Shown here: positions 1 through 8,055 of the stretch, in pieces | Position numbering within the stretch: the stretch's first letter is position 1 | Layout: every line of letters begins with the position of its first letter | NCBI GenBank assembly: GCA_030448125.1 | Contig: JAUJNO010000002.1 | Location: 316,836 to 380,835, forward strand | Length of the DNA stretch: 64,000 nt | DNA from: Rubrobacteraceae bacterium | GTDB taxonomy: Bacteria > Actinomycetota > Rubrobacteria > Rubrobacterales > Rubrobacteraceae | Reading direction: 5' to 3' | Notes under the pieces: generated by a model | The model's database searches: none | Seen by the model: only the letters and a program-made list of their open reading frames with translations | Told to the model about the DNA's origin: nothing | Made by a program: the position numbers and the translations under genes

Positions 1-117
1 GTGTCCCTCCCGGCACCACCGGTAGACCGTAACCGGACCCACCCCCAGGTACCCGGAGACATCCTCAACACCCAGCAGTTCCTTCTGCGTTATGGAAACG
101 CGGTCCACGTCCCTCAC
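1..117 (-). CDS. Helix-turn-helix (excisionase/MerR-like) protein, N-terminal part
   Basis: The reverse strand from a GTG at 117 encodes 39 residues that run off the window edge. After a short leader they read KELLGVEDVSGYLGVGPVTV followed by YRWCREGH. This matches the N-terminal winged helix of small excisionase/HTH_17 proteins, whose pattern is LLTVEEVAEYLGVS-x-RTVYRW. The family binds DNA, usually as a recombination directionality factor or a small transcriptional regulator. A GGGGAG stretch lies about 11 bases before the GTG. An in-frame ATG at 177 would add 20 residues with no ribosome binding site. The gene diverges from the PRC-barrel gene, so it may act on the shared promoter region. 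The rest of the protein is outside the window. Confidence 0.6.
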   Translation of the reverse strand, partial: MRDVDRVSITQKELLGVEDVSGYLGVGPVTVYRWCREGH

Positions 118-180
118 GACCCCGCACGCTCCCCGCTCATTACACCTTTCGGACCCCGACAGTACGTATTGAACCATATT

Positions 181-209
181 TTGTGTACTTTGTCGGACAC
201 AGGTATATA
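181..209 (+). promoter_or_regulatory. Promoter of the PRC-barrel gene with an embedded palindrome
   Basis: TTGTGT at 181-186 and TATATA at 204-209 are 17 bases apart, a good -35/-10 pair in otherwise GC-rich DNA. The palindrome TGTCGGACA (191-199) lies in the spacer and could be an operator. Transcription would begin near 216, leaving a leader of about 80 bases before the GTG start at 298. Confidence 0.55.
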
Positions 210-297
210 GTAGAGCATTTCCGCGTACGATGCCACGTGACGTGAAGCGGAGAGTCGGCGGCATCTCTAGAGAGAGCCTAAAGCAAGGAGGTTAGTT

Positions 298-1266
298 GTG
301 GAGCACCGCGACGACAGGTTCACGGCGATCGAGGACCGGTACGCAGGCTACACCGTCTACGATCAGGACGGCGACAAGATTGGCAAGGTCGATGATCTCT
401 TCATCGACGAGAGCGACCAGCCGGAGTACATCGGCGTAAAGATGGGCTTTTTGGGGCTGAGGAGCACCCTTATCCCGATAGAGATCGTGCAGATGGACGA
501 GGGGCGCGAGGCGTTGACCGTCTCCCAGCCGAAGAGCGTGGTCAAGGATGGCCCGACCTTCGACGACGACGAGGAGATCTCGCCGGAGCTCGAGGAGCGG
601 GTCCACAGTCACTACGGGCTCCAGGCCAACGGGACTACCGGCGAACGCGGCACCTACGGCGAGTACTACGATACCGGGACGAGGACCGAAGATAGGACGG
701 GCGACGGCACGGCGGGAGTTGGTACAGCGGGTTCCGGCATGACGATGGGCGACAGGGGCCGGGGCGGCGAGTTCCACGAGCACGCCCCGGGCGAAGAGGG
801 TGTCGGCGAGCGGGAGGACGACCTCAACGACACCGACGAGCTTCGGGTGCAGAGGAGCGAGGAGGAGCTGCGGGCCGGCACCCGAGAGCGCGAGGCGGGC
901 AAGATGAACGTCCGTAAGCGCGTGCGCACCGACCGCGAGCAGATCTCCGTGCCCACCAGGCGCGAGGAAGTCAACGTCGAGCGCGTGCCGGTGAATGAAG
1001 AGGGTACGGGGGCCGAGATCGGCGAGGACGAGGTCTCGGTGCCGGTGGTCGAGGAAGAGGTAGTGGTCGACAAGCGCCCGGTGGTCAAGGAGGAGATCCG
1101 GGTTCGCAAGGATGTCGTCGAGGACGAGGAGGTCGTCGAGGAGGACGTGCGCAAGGAAGAGGTCGATGTCGACGACCAGACGACCGGGCGCGGCGGAAGG
1201 CCCGGCGGGACAGCCGGGCGCGACAACGACGACCTCGAAGACGAGACGAGGCGCCGCGACCGGTAA
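298..1266 (+). CDS. PRC-barrel and DUF2382 (YsnF/AvaK-like) stress protein
   Basis: This 322-residue protein has an N-terminal PRC-barrel (about residues 8-90). A glycine/threonine-rich acidic linker follows, then a C-terminal DUF2382 region (about 185-285) of alternating valine and charged residues, with segments such as EEVNVERVPV and EEEVVVDKRPV. It ends in an acidic/arginine-rich tail. Proteins of this architecture occur in general stress and desiccation responses of actinobacteria and Deinococcus-like bacteria; no enzymatic role is known. The GTG start is set by AAGGAGG at 285-291, six bases upstream. No signal peptide or membrane segment is seen. It is the first of four envelope/stress genes in the same direction. 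Confidence 0.8.
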   Translation: MEHRDDRFTAIEDRYAGYTVYDQDGDKIGKVDDLFIDESDQPEYIGVKMGFLGLRSTLIPIEIVQMDEGREALTVSQPKSVVKDGPTFDDDEEISPELEERVHSHYGLQANGTTGERGTYGEYYDTGTRTEDRTGDGTAGVGTAGSGMTMGDRGRGGEFHEHAPGEEGVGEREDDLNDTDELRVQRSEEELRAGTREREAGKMNVRKRVRTDREQISVPTRREEVNVERVPVNEEGTGAEIGEDEVSVPVVEEEVVVDKRPVVKEEIRVRKDVVEDEEVVEEDVRKEEVDVDDQTTGRGGRPGGTAGRDNDDLEDETRRRDR

Positions 1267-1301
1267 GGCTCCTTCGCTTTTCCGGGGCCGGTAGAGCAGA
1301 T

Positions 1302-1335
1302 GCGGGGTGGGGATCTCTTCGGGCTCCCGCCCCGC
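1302..1335 (+). terminator. GC-rich hairpin after the PRC-barrel gene
   Basis: GCGGGGTGGGGA and TCCCGCCCCGC form a stem with one mismatch around a 12-base loop, 36 bases after the stop codon. There is no clear T-run, so termination is inferred from position and stem strength. Confidence 0.4.
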
Positions 1336-1355
1336 TGAGAGACGGGGAGGAAGCG

Positions 1356-1558
1356 ATGGATCTGAGTGGCCTCAACCCGCAAGACATGCAGCAGTACCTC
1401 CAGGGCGTCAACTGGCCGGCGGATCCCAGGAGCAGGTGGCACAGACCGCCGAGAGCAACGGCGCCCCGCAGGGGATGCTCGATCAGCTAAGGAACCTCGG
1501 GGGCGGCCAGTTCTCCGGTCCTCAGGACGTGATAAGCAGGCTGCAAGGCGGAGAGTAG
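1356..1558 (+). CDS. DUF2795-type small protein, frameshifted
   Basis: The ATG at 1356 follows GGGGAGGAA and encodes MDLSGLNPQDMQQYLQGVNW in the first frame. The second half, EQVAQTAESNGAPQG and then MLDQLRNLGGGQFSGPQDVI, is in another frame and ends at 1558. Together they make the normal short DUF2795 fold of about 67 residues, whose function is unknown; it is common in multiple copies in actinobacteria. The shift, an apparent missing base, lies near 1420-1430 just after the VNWPA segment. It looks like one of the many single-base errors in this window rather than a dead gene. Confidence 0.65.
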
Positions 1559-1712
1559 CTGGCCTGAATCCGCAGCGAACTCACCGGAGAGTCCCGGAGT
1601 AAGGCATGCTAATAGAGGGTGCCGCGAAAGGCGGCTACAGGAGGAAGCTTTCAGACGGGACGAGGCCGGATGCCTGTGCGGCCTGCCCCTATCAATAAAA
1701 AGGAGCAAGAAC

Positions 1713-2468
1713 ATGTCCGAGAGAGAGCGTAGGGAGGAGCAGTCGCGGCGGGAGGCCGAGGAGCGCCAGCGGCTCGGCCCGAACATAGACGCCGAAGGGC
1801 GCAGGATGGACGACCCGCGTGGAAACGACGGGCCGAGGCGGGTTGGAGAGGCGCGCGCCGGGCGCGGTTCTGGCGCAGAGCGCGGGTCTGACGCAGAGCG
1901 CGAACCTCGCGGCGAGTCTCGCGAAGCGAGCGGACGGCAAGGAGCGCAACGTCGGGGGAATGACGATCAGAACGCGAACGCCGAGCGGGTAACGAGCTGG
2001 ATCAGCGTAATCTTCGGCTGGCTCGCGGCTTTGGGGGCCGGCCTGATCCTCAGCGGCATCGTCGGAGCACTCGTAGGGGCGATCCTGGGGGGCGGAGGGG
2101 CCAGTTCCTCTGCTACGGAAGGCGGAACGGCGGGCCTTATCGGGCTCCTGATCACGCTGCTCCTGGCCTTCATCATCGGCGGCTACGTCGCGGGACGCCT
2201 CGCGAGCCGCTCCGGCCTCAAACACGGCCTCCTGGTCCCCGTGCTGATGCTAGTGGTCACGATAGTTTTGGCGGGCATAGGAGCCCTCTTGGGCCTCAGC
2301 TTCCTGGACAACCTCAGCGGCGTGACGCTGCCCAGCACTCCGAGCGATGCTCCGCAGGGGCTGGGCACGATCCTCACCGGCGCGGGCATCCTCGCGCTGC
2401 TGATGCCGTTCATCGGCGGGGCGATAGGCGGCGCTCTGGGCGCCAGGACCGGCCGCAGGCGTCCATAG
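1713..2468 (+). CDS. Membrane protein with long charged N-terminal tail
   Basis: The first 90 residues or so are strongly charged and rich in arginine, glutamate and glycine (predicted disordered). They are followed by four hydrophobic helices (about 95-125, 136-160, 168-195 and 220-245) rich in glycine and alanine, resembling small-residue packed four-helix envelope proteins. The protein ends in RTGRRRP, which suggests a cytoplasmic C-terminus by the positive-inside rule. The ATG is preceded by AAAAAGGAG. I do not recognise the family. Its place between stress-type proteins and a mechanosensitive-channel-like protein suggests an envelope stress role, which is inference only. Confidence 0.7.
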   Translation: MSERERREEQSRREAEERQRLGPNIDAEGRRMDDPRGNDGPRRVGEARAGRGSGAERGSDAEREPRGESREASGRQGAQRRGNDDQNANAERVTSWISVIFGWLAALGAGLILSGIVGALVGAILGGGGASSSATEGGTAGLIGLLITLLLAFIIGGYVAGRLASRSGLKHGLLVPVLMLVVTIVLAGIGALLGLSFLDNLSGVTLPSTPSDAPQGLGTILTGAGILALLMPFIGGAIGGALGARTGRRRP

Positions 2469-2497
2469 TCAAGGTTAGCGAAAGAAAGGAATAATAA

Positions 2498-3202
2498 ATG
2501 AGCGACACACTATTTCAGCCGCTACAGAACGCGTTGAGCACGTTCCTATCGTACCTGCCGCAGCTAGTAGGTGCGATCGTAATACTCATCATCGGCTACA
2601 TCGTGGCCAAGATCCTGCAGGCCATCACCACCCGGGTATTGCAGGGTTTGGGATTCGAGGGTTGGATGGAGAAGGGTGGCATAAAGCAGTTCTTCGACAG
2701 AGCGCAGACAAACCAGACCCCCAGCAGCGTCATCGGCAAGCTGGTGTTCTGGTTTGTGTTCATCATCGCCATCACCATGGCAGCCGACGCTCTGGGCATC
2801 CCGCAGGTCTCGGCGGTCTTGGGGCAGCTAGTAGCCTACATCCCGAGCATCATAGCGGCGGTCCTGATCCTGGTCCTCGCCGCCCTCCTGGCGAACTTCG
2901 TCTCCGGAATAGTGCGGGGGGCGACCGGCAGTGATCTCCTGGCGAGCGTGGCGCAGTACGCGATCATCATCTACGCGGTCTTCGCGGCGATCACGGAGTT
3001 GGGCATAGCGGTGGAGCTCACCGCGCCTACGTTCCTGATCGTGCTGGGGGCGGTGGCTCTGGCAGCGGCTATAGCGTTCGGGCTGGGCGGCCGGGAGGTT
3101 GCCCAGGATATCCTGCAGAAGGCCTACAACCGCGGTGACGAGGTGACGAACCGTACTACCACGGGCGGGGACGACACCAGGACTTTCACTCCCGACCGGT
3201 AG
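2498..3202 (+). CDS. MscS-related conserved-TM-helix membrane protein
   Basis: This 234-residue protein has about five hydrophobic segments. Two carry the repeated conserved TM helix pattern of CmpX/MscS-like proteins: an early LVGAIVILIIGYIVAK with a following amphipathic helix, and a second IPSIIAAVLILVLAALLANF. The last helix ends in AIAFGLGGREVAQDIL, resembling the pore-lining helix and the start of the MscS middle domain. The usual soluble beta domain is absent, so it is a truncated MscS-family architecture rather than a standard channel. The ATG follows AAAGGA. It lies 29 bases behind the preceding membrane gene and is probably cotranscribed. Confidence 0.75.
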   Translation: MSDTLFQPLQNALSTFLSYLPQLVGAIVILIIGYIVAKILQAITTRVLQGLGFEGWMEKGGIKQFFDRAQTNQTPSSVIGKLVFWFVFIIAITMAADALGIPQVSAVLGQLVAYIPSIIAAVLILVLAALLANFVSGIVRGATGSDLLASVAQYAIIIYAVFAAITELGIAVELTAPTFLIVLGAVALAAAIAFGLGGREVAQDILQKAYNRGDEVTNRTTTGGDDTRTFTPDR

Positions 3203-3235
3203 CGCGACGGACACATACGGGAGGCAAGAAAGAGA

Positions 3236-3263
3236 GCCGGGGCCGCACGGAAGCGGCCCCGGC
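3236..3263 (+). terminator. Perfect 11-bp hairpin terminator
   Basis: GCCGGGGCCGC (3236-3246) and GCGGCCCCGGC (3253-3263) pair perfectly around a six-base loop, 33 bases after the MscS-like gene. No T-run follows. From here to 3536 I see no gene or other structure. Confidence 0.6.
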
Positions 3264-3536
3264 CAGGTTGGAGAACCAGTCGCTGCCAGGAGCGTGGATG
3301 CCAGACGCGAACTTCGGCCGCGGGGCCCAGGGGTCAACTTCGTCTACGTTCCCGGTACGGAGAGACCGCGGGGCTTCCTCGTCTTTCTGGTCCTGGTGGC
3401 TCTGTACGTTTGCGGACGCGGGGGCTACGCAGCGTAGCTCAAGCGAACGACATCTAAAGTGCGCCTCCGGAGGGAGGCCATCCCTCTGGTATGCTTGGCT
3501 TGGAAACAAGGGTGTTTAGGGGAAAGGGCTTGAGAT

Positions 3537-4409
3537 ATGTTCGAGGGCTTCGAGCGGATCCGGGTGGAGGCGGGTGGAGCGATCATCGAGGGTGTTCGCG
3601 GAGGCGAGGGGCCGCCGGTGCTGCTGTTGCACGGCTATCCGCAGACCCGCGCGATGTGGCACCTGGTCGCGCCGCTTCTCGCCGAATCCTTCACGGTCGT
3701 CGCGACCGATCTGCGGGGTTATGGGGACAGCTCCAAGCCTGAGGGTGGGACCGACCACGCCGGCTACTCCAAGCGTGCGATGGCTGCGGATCAGGTCGAG
3801 ATCATGCGGGAGTTGGGGTACGGTTCCTTCGCCGTCGCCGGCCACGATCGGGGCGGCCGCGTCGCGCACCGGATGGCGCTGGACCACCCGGAGAGAGTCA
3901 CGAAGCTCGCGGTGCTGGACATCGTGCCCACGCACTACGTCTTCACGACGGCGGATAAGGACCTTGCGACGGCCTACTACCACTGGTTCTTCCTCATCCA
4001 GCCCTACGACCTGCCGGAGCACCTCATCGGGGCCGACCCGGACTACTACCTGCGCAAGAAGCTCGGCGGGTGGGGGACGGGCGTCGATCTCTTCGACCCT
4101 TATGCCTACGCTGAGTACGAGCGTTGCTTCCGCGACCCGAAGACCATCCACGCGAGCTGTGAGGACTACCGGGCCGCTGCCACCATCGACCTCACCCACG
4201 ACGAGGCCGACCGGGACCGTAGGGTGGAGTGTCCCCTCCTGGCGCTCTGGGGAGAGAAGGGCGTCGTGGAGAGGCTCTACGACGTGCTGGAGGTCTGGCG
4301 CGGGTACGCCTCCGACGTGCGAGGCGGGGCAGTGCCCGCCGGCCACTTCCTGGCCGAGGAGAGTCCCGAGGAGACGGCGAAGGAGTTGGTCTCTTTCCTC
4401 AAGGGTTGA
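3537..4409 (+). CDS. Alpha/beta hydrolase of the haloacetate (fluoroacetate) dehalogenase family
   Basis: This 290-residue alpha/beta hydrolase matches the fluoroacetate dehalogenase family closely. The nucleophile elbow reads GHDRGGR: Asp104 as nucleophile, with Arg105 and Arg108 in the positions that bind the substrate carboxylate. LDIVPT (Asp128) supplies the acid of the triad, YYHWFF (His149-Trp150) matches the halide pocket, CEDYRA the pocket tyrosine, and AGHF near residue 268 the catalytic histidine. The oxyanion-side LLHGYPQTR is normal. Known members hydrolyse haloacetates to glycolate and halide in the cytoplasm; some cleave the C-F bond. Epoxide hydrolases are close relatives, but the DRxxR plus HW pattern favours a dehalogenase. 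The gene stands alone between two hairpins. Confidence 0.78.
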   Translation: MFEGFERIRVEAGGAIIEGVRGGEGPPVLLLHGYPQTRAMWHLVAPLLAESFTVVATDLRGYGDSSKPEGGTDHAGYSKRAMAADQVEIMRELGYGSFAVAGHDRGGRVAHRMALDHPERVTKLAVLDIVPTHYVFTTADKDLATAYYHWFFLIQPYDLPEHLIGADPDYYLRKKLGGWGTGVDLFDPYAYAEYERCFRDPKTIHASCEDYRAAATIDLTHDEADRDRRVECPLLALWGEKGVVERLYDVLEVWRGYASDVRGGAVPAGHFLAEESPEETAKELVSFLKG

Positions 4410-4461
4410 GGAAAAACGACCATCAGATGAGCCGGATCGCCGCTGGTCCCAGGATCTCTCT

Positions 4462-4524
4462 TTGCACCAAGCAGGGTCCGTGTTTTGGGTTACGGCCGCG
4501 CTGTCGGCGGCGCTTATCGCGTGA
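4462..4524 (+). pseudogene. Possible relic of a BCCT transporter N-terminus
   Basis: Twenty codons starting at a TTG end in a stop and read LHQAGSVFWVT followed by AALSAALIA. They resemble the start of the next gene, SQVGTVFWIT followed by IAIALAF, and the DNA is also alike (GGTCCGTGTTTTGG against GGACCGTGTTTTGG). It may be a remnant of a duplicated transporter start. The match is too short to be certain. Confidence 0.3.
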
Positions 4525-4564
4525 CGCCAAGCCCGGCAAGTAGCCCGAACCATCCTCATCTACG

Positions 4565-4592
4565 GAACCCTCGCGGGCGATCGCGAGGGTTC
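4565..4592 (+). terminator. Hairpin terminator after the hydrolase gene
   Basis: GAACCCTCGCG (4565-4575) and CGCGAGGGTTC (4582-4592) form a perfect 11-bp stem with a six-base loop, followed by the T/C-rich TCCTTTGCC. It separates the hydrolase from the transporter gene. Confidence 0.65.
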
Positions 4593-4659
4593 TCCTTTGC
4601 CCCGACCTCTCTACGGGCGTACGTTGTAGGAGCGGTTGCGAGAAGCTTTTCGCGAGCAT

Positions 4660-4675
4660 ACAATTCCCGAATTGT
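4660..4675. promoter_or_regulatory. Palindrome upstream of the BCCT gene
   Basis: ACAATTC and GAATTGT form a perfect inverted repeat with a two-base spacer, about 70 bases before the transporter start. It lies in the only AT-rich part of the intergenic region and could be an operator. No regulator is identified. Confidence 0.35.
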
Positions 4676-4743
4676 GGGAAGACCATTGAAATGCTTTCGC
4701 CGCTTTATACCGGTTGTGGACTGTAGGTAAGGGAGGCTTGAGG

Positions 4744-6342
4744 ATGCAGGGCATACGGAAGGTGACGTCTCAGGTCGGGACCGTGTTTTGGATCACGATT
4801 GCCATTGCGCTGGCGTTCGTTCTGTGGGGTGTATTCCTTACGGATAACTTCGATAGGGTGACCAGGGCGGCTCTGGACTTTGTCGTCGCGGATCTCAGTT
4901 GGTTCTATTTGATCGTGACGACCTTGTTTTTGGCCTTCGTCGTCTTTCTGGCCTTCAGTCGCTACGGCAAGATCAAGCTGGGCAAGGAGGACGAGGAGCC
5001 TGAGTTTGGCCTGTTCTCGTGGTTCGCGATGCTTTTTCAGGCAGGGATGGGTATCGGCGTAATCTTCTGGGGGGTCTCGGAGCCCGTCATGCACTACGCC
5101 ACCCAGCCACCCTACGGCGGGGCCGAGCCGAACACGGCTGCGGCGGCCCAGCTATCCATGCAGTACTCGTTCTTCCATTGGGGGCTGCACGCGTGGGCTA
5201 TCTACGCCGTCGTCGCCCTCGCCGTCGCGTACTTCAACTTCCGTAAGGACAAGCCGGGGCTTATAAGCGCGGTCCTCTCGCCCCTGCTCGGCGACCGCGC
5301 CAACGGCCCCATCGGGAAGGCCATAGACACATTGGCGATCCTGGCCACGCTGTTCGGTGTGGCGGTCTCTTTGGGGCTCGGCACCCTCCAGATCGGCGCG
5401 GGGCTCGGCGAGAGCCTCGGCATCTCGAACGGGGTCGGCCCGCAGCTGATCATCATCGGCGTCACCACGGTCGCCTTCATGCTCTCGGCGTCCACCCCGA
5501 TCAACAAAGGGGTCAACTACCTGAGCCAGGCGAGCATCTACCTGGCCGCCGTTTTGCTACTCTACTTTATAGTCCTGGGACCGACGGTAGTCCAGATCAA
5601 CGCCTTCACGCAGGGTATAGGCGACTATATAGGCGAACTCATCCCGATGAGCTTCACGATGAACGCCTTTAACCAGGACACCGCTTTCTTGAGTAATCCC
5701 GCGGGGACCCTCTTCTTGTTCGCGACGTGGATCGCCTGGGCCCCTTACGTGGGGGTCTTCGTCGCCCGGGTCTCCAGAGGACGCACAATTCGGGAGTTCG
5801 TCATAGGCGTGCTGGTAGCCCCGAGCCTCGCTAACGCGTTGTGGTTCGCCGTGTTCGGGGGGGCGGCGATAGATTACGATCGTTCGTCAGGCGGGACGAT
5901 CAGCACGGCCGCCCAGAGCGACCCGGCCGTGGGCCTCTTCGCCTTTCTTCAGGCGTACCCGTTGCCTTTGATCACGTCGCTCGTGGCGATCTTGCTGCTC
6001 TTCATCTTCTTCGTTGCGGGGGCGGACGCGGCGACCATCGTGCTCGGCAGGATGTCCGCCGGCGGCGTTTTGAACCCTGGCAGGGTGATCCGGCTGGTCT
6101 GGGGGGCGGTTATGGCGGCCATCGCGGCGGTCCTGCTCCTGAGCGGGGGCATCGAGGCACTCGAGCGGGCGTCGATCGTGGCCGGCCTGCCGTTCGCACT
6201 GATCATGATCGCCATGTGCTGGTCCCTATACAGGGGCCTCTCGCAAGATGCCCGCGAAGAGGAACAGCAAGAAGGGCAGGAGTCCGAAGACCGCACGGCG
6301 GCGGAACATGCGGGCCAGCCGGCGTCGAACCCCGGCGAGTAA
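4744..6342 (+). CDS. BCCT-family (betaine/carnitine/choline) transporter
   Basis: This 532-residue protein has twelve predicted membrane helices and the family signatures. FWGVSEPVMHY follows GMGIG, the glycine stretch that in BetP belongs to the sodium-coupled substrate site. Tryptophan-rich segments are WGLHAWAIY and WIAWAPYVGVFVARVSRGRT. The protein probably imports a quaternary ammonium compatible solute such as glycine betaine with sodium or protons, which fits a desiccation- or salt-tolerant host. The C-terminus is a short acidic/glutamine-rich tail without the long basic osmosensing helix of BetP. The ATG at 4744 is preferred because AGGGAGG precedes it; an upstream TTG at 4714 has no site. 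Confidence 0.9.
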   Translation: MQGIRKVTSQVGTVFWITIAIALAFVLWGVFLTDNFDRVTRAALDFVVADLSWFYLIVTTLFLAFVVFLAFSRYGKIKLGKEDEEPEFGLFSWFAMLFQAGMGIGVIFWGVSEPVMHYATQPPYGGAEPNTAAAAQLSMQYSFFHWGLHAWAIYAVVALAVAYFNFRKDKPGLISAVLSPLLGDRANGPIGKAIDTLAILATLFGVAVSLGLGTLQIGAGLGESLGISNGVGPQLIIIGVTTVAFMLSASTPINKGVNYLSQASIYLAAVLLLYFIVLGPTVVQINAFTQGIGDYIGELIPMSFTMNAFNQDTAFLSNPAGTLFLFATWIAWAPYVGVFVARVSRGRTIREFVIGVLVAPSLANALWFAVFGGAAIDYDRSSGGTISTAAQSDPAVGLFAFLQAYPLPLITSLVAILLLFIFFVAGADAATIVLGRMSAGGVLNPGRVIRLVWGAVMAAIAAVLLLSGGIEALERASIVAGLPFALIMIAMCWSLYRGLSQDAREEEQQEGQESEDRTAAEHAGQPASNPGE

Positions 6343-6598
6343 CCGTATCGCTCCTATCCTCGGGATTGCTACACTGGCAGACGTCTTGGAGGACACCGAG
6401 CGGCGCGCGGAAGAGGAGAGGGCCCGGATCGAGGCCCGGTACCGCGAGGTGCTCAAGAACTCGGTCGCGTTCGAGAAGAAGATCCGGAACCGCTGGCGCG
6501 AGAAGAACCGCCAGAAGAACGCCCGGATAGCCGAGCTCGAAGCGCGCGTCGCGGAGCTAGAAAAAGAACTGGAAACGCTACAAACCGAGAAACGCTAA
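6248..6598 (+). CDS. Small coiled-coil protein overlapping the BCCT gene end
   Basis: The frame encodes 116 residues: a basic, low-complexity first 35, a short hydrophobic ILGIATLADVLED segment, then a long charged coiled coil (about 48-116) with heptads such as IAELEARVAELEKELETLQ. The first 95 bases overlap the transporter in another frame, and an internal ATG at 6308 would cut the overlap to 35. Neither start has a strong ribosome binding site. The coiled coil lies wholly outside the transporter and looks like real coding sequence. No family is recognised. Confidence 0.45.
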   Translation: MPAKRNSKKGRSPKTARRRNMRASRRRTPASNRIAPILGIATLADVLEDTERRAEEERARIEARYREVLKNSVAFEKKIRNRWREKNRQKNARIAELEARVAELEKELETLQTEKR

Positions 6599-6652
6599 GG
6601 ATGACCTCGAGAAGGATCTGGTGGCGGAACGCGGGAGAGGTGTCTTCTGGCT

Positions 6653-6961
6653 CTACCGCTCCTCGCCGGGCCGCTCCTCGGGGCGCGGCTCGTGGCTCAT
6701 GTCCGGCGCGCCGGTGAAGCCGCCCGGGCCACTCTCGGAGAGCCGCTCGGGCTCCTCCACCCTGCTCAGGGCCCGGTCGAGGACCTCCTCGTCCACGGGG
6801 TAGGGGAGATCCAGGCGCGAGGCGAGTGTCCGATCCAACTCCTCGTCCGGCAGGCCATGCACCTCTTCCTCCATCCGGAGCATCTCTGGCTCGCTGTCGG
6901 GCCCGAGGTCGTTGACCATGAGGGCAACCAACTTGCGCTCTTTCGTCCCACGATCCGCCAT
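6653..6961 (-). CDS. Small acidic protein with the GGFTGAPDMSH tail
   Basis: The 102-residue product starts at the ATG at 6961, five bases after GGAGAGG on the reverse strand. The N-terminal half (MADRGTKERKLVALMVNDLG and on) is charged, with acidic helices carrying the motif LPDEELDRTLASRLDLPYP. The last 28 residues contain PGGFTGAPDMSH followed by PRPEERP. Almost the same tail occurs in a damaged frame at 8056-8254, so this is a two-member family here. No domain is recognised. It diverges from the membrane-anchored coiled-coil gene at 7255. The region 6962-7254 holds their promoters but no clear boxes. Confidence 0.6.
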   Translation of the reverse strand: MADRGTKERKLVALMVNDLGPDSEPEMLRMEEEVHGLPDEELDRTLASRLDLPYPVDEEVLDRALSRVEEPERLSESGPGGFTGAPDMSHEPRPEERPGEER

Positions 6962-7254
6962 CTCGGCCTCTCCGATCCTTCCTTGAGCTTCCACCGGCGC
7001 ACAAGTTTACAACGCCCCTGGACTTCCGCGCCGTATTGGGCGCCGAAAGAGTGGCCGCGCTCGCCGCAAGTGGCGCTAGAGTACACGCTCTGGTTGCGGA
7101 GGGGCGCGGCAGCTGGACGACCCTCGCGCGTGAGTTGAGCGTCGCTAGCCAGGGCACGAAGGACACGACGCCTCGGCCCCACATCCAACCGTCCTGGCTT
7201 CGCGGTCTGCACTACAATGTGGCGAGGGACAAAACTCGAGGAGGAGGCGAAACC

Positions 7255-8007
7255 GTGAGCAGAAGATCCGGGCCGCGGAGAAACGGGCGTAGTGGGAGAA
7301 CCTACGGCGGCGCATTGGGGCTGGTGATTGGTGCTTTGGGCGTAGGCGTGCTGATTCTTTTCTTGTTGCGACAGATCCGAGGAGACGCACGGGAGAGAGT
7401 CGAAAGGGCGTCCGAGGCAGCGAAGAGCAGGGTCGAGGAGTATGCGGGGGTCTCGAGGACAGAGACAGAGTCTCAAGAGGCAGTGGAACGCCCCGCGGAC
7501 CAAGAAGAGACACACGCCGCCGAAGAGCGTACAGAGGAACGTACGCGCACCGTAAGGGAGTTTGTCCACAGGCTCGAGGAGCAGCCCCCGGCGGGCCAGG
7601 AAGAGGAGAACGCCTCCGAAGAGACCAGAGAAGAGCTAAGACGCGTCATACGCGAATCCGTGCGTAGGAGTGAAGGATCCTCTCGGGACCGAGAGGAGGG
7701 TAGATCGGAAGAAACGGCAGGGGAGGAGGAAAGGCGCACAAGCGAGAGCGGCAGTGCGAGCGGCAGTGCGAGCGAGCAGATGACGGTGGTGGGCGTGCTG
7801 GCGAAGATGGGGGAGGCATTCCAGGAGACGGGCGGCGGCCAGTTCGTCTTGTCCTCGGAAGACGAAGGCAACTTCGACCTGCACGGCAAGGAAGACGAAC
7901 TCGACGACGTCTATCAGCAGCAGACGCAGGCCAGGGTGGTAGGGAGGATCATTGACGAAGACTCGCAGCCAAGAAAGATGGAGGTCGACGAGGCCGAGCC
8001 GGCATAG
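7255..8007 (+). CDS. Membrane-anchored charged coiled-coil protein
   Basis: The GTG at 7255 follows GAGGAGGAGG. The 250-residue product has a basic start, one membrane helix (about 23-43, LGLVIGALGVGVLILFLLR), and then about 130 residues of glutamate/arginine-rich predicted coiled coil. A small C-terminal domain (about 176-250) begins MTVVGVLAKMGEAFQ and carries the alternating pattern GGGQFVLSSEDEGNFDLHG. The helix probably anchors the rest at the cytoplasmic face. I do not recognise the family. A longer frame opens at 7036, but it has no ribosome binding site and the added residues look non-coding. Confidence 0.65.
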   Translation: MSRRSGPRRNGRSGRTYGGALGLVIGALGVGVLILFLLRQIRGDARERVERASEAAKSRVEEYAGVSRTETESQEAVERPADQEETHAAEERTEERTRTVREFVHRLEEQPPAGQEEENASEETREELRRVIRESVRRSEGSSRDREEGRSEETAGEEERRTSESGSASGSASEQMTVVGVLAKMGEAFQETGGGQFVLSSEDEGNFDLHGKEDELDDVYQQQTQARVVGRIIDEDSQPRKMEVDEAEPA

Positions 8008-8055
8008 CCTCGGAGTCTCGCACGGGATCGAGGACGCCGCCGGCCTCGACTTTCG

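Noticed and set aside
666..1442. Long reverse-strand frame rich in serine and arginine
   Set aside because: It is the antisense shadow of the PRC-barrel/DUF2382 gene, low-complexity and without a ribosome binding site.
3268..3519. 83-codon frame after the MscS-like gene
   Set aside because: It starts at the terminator hairpin and has no family features or ribosome binding site.
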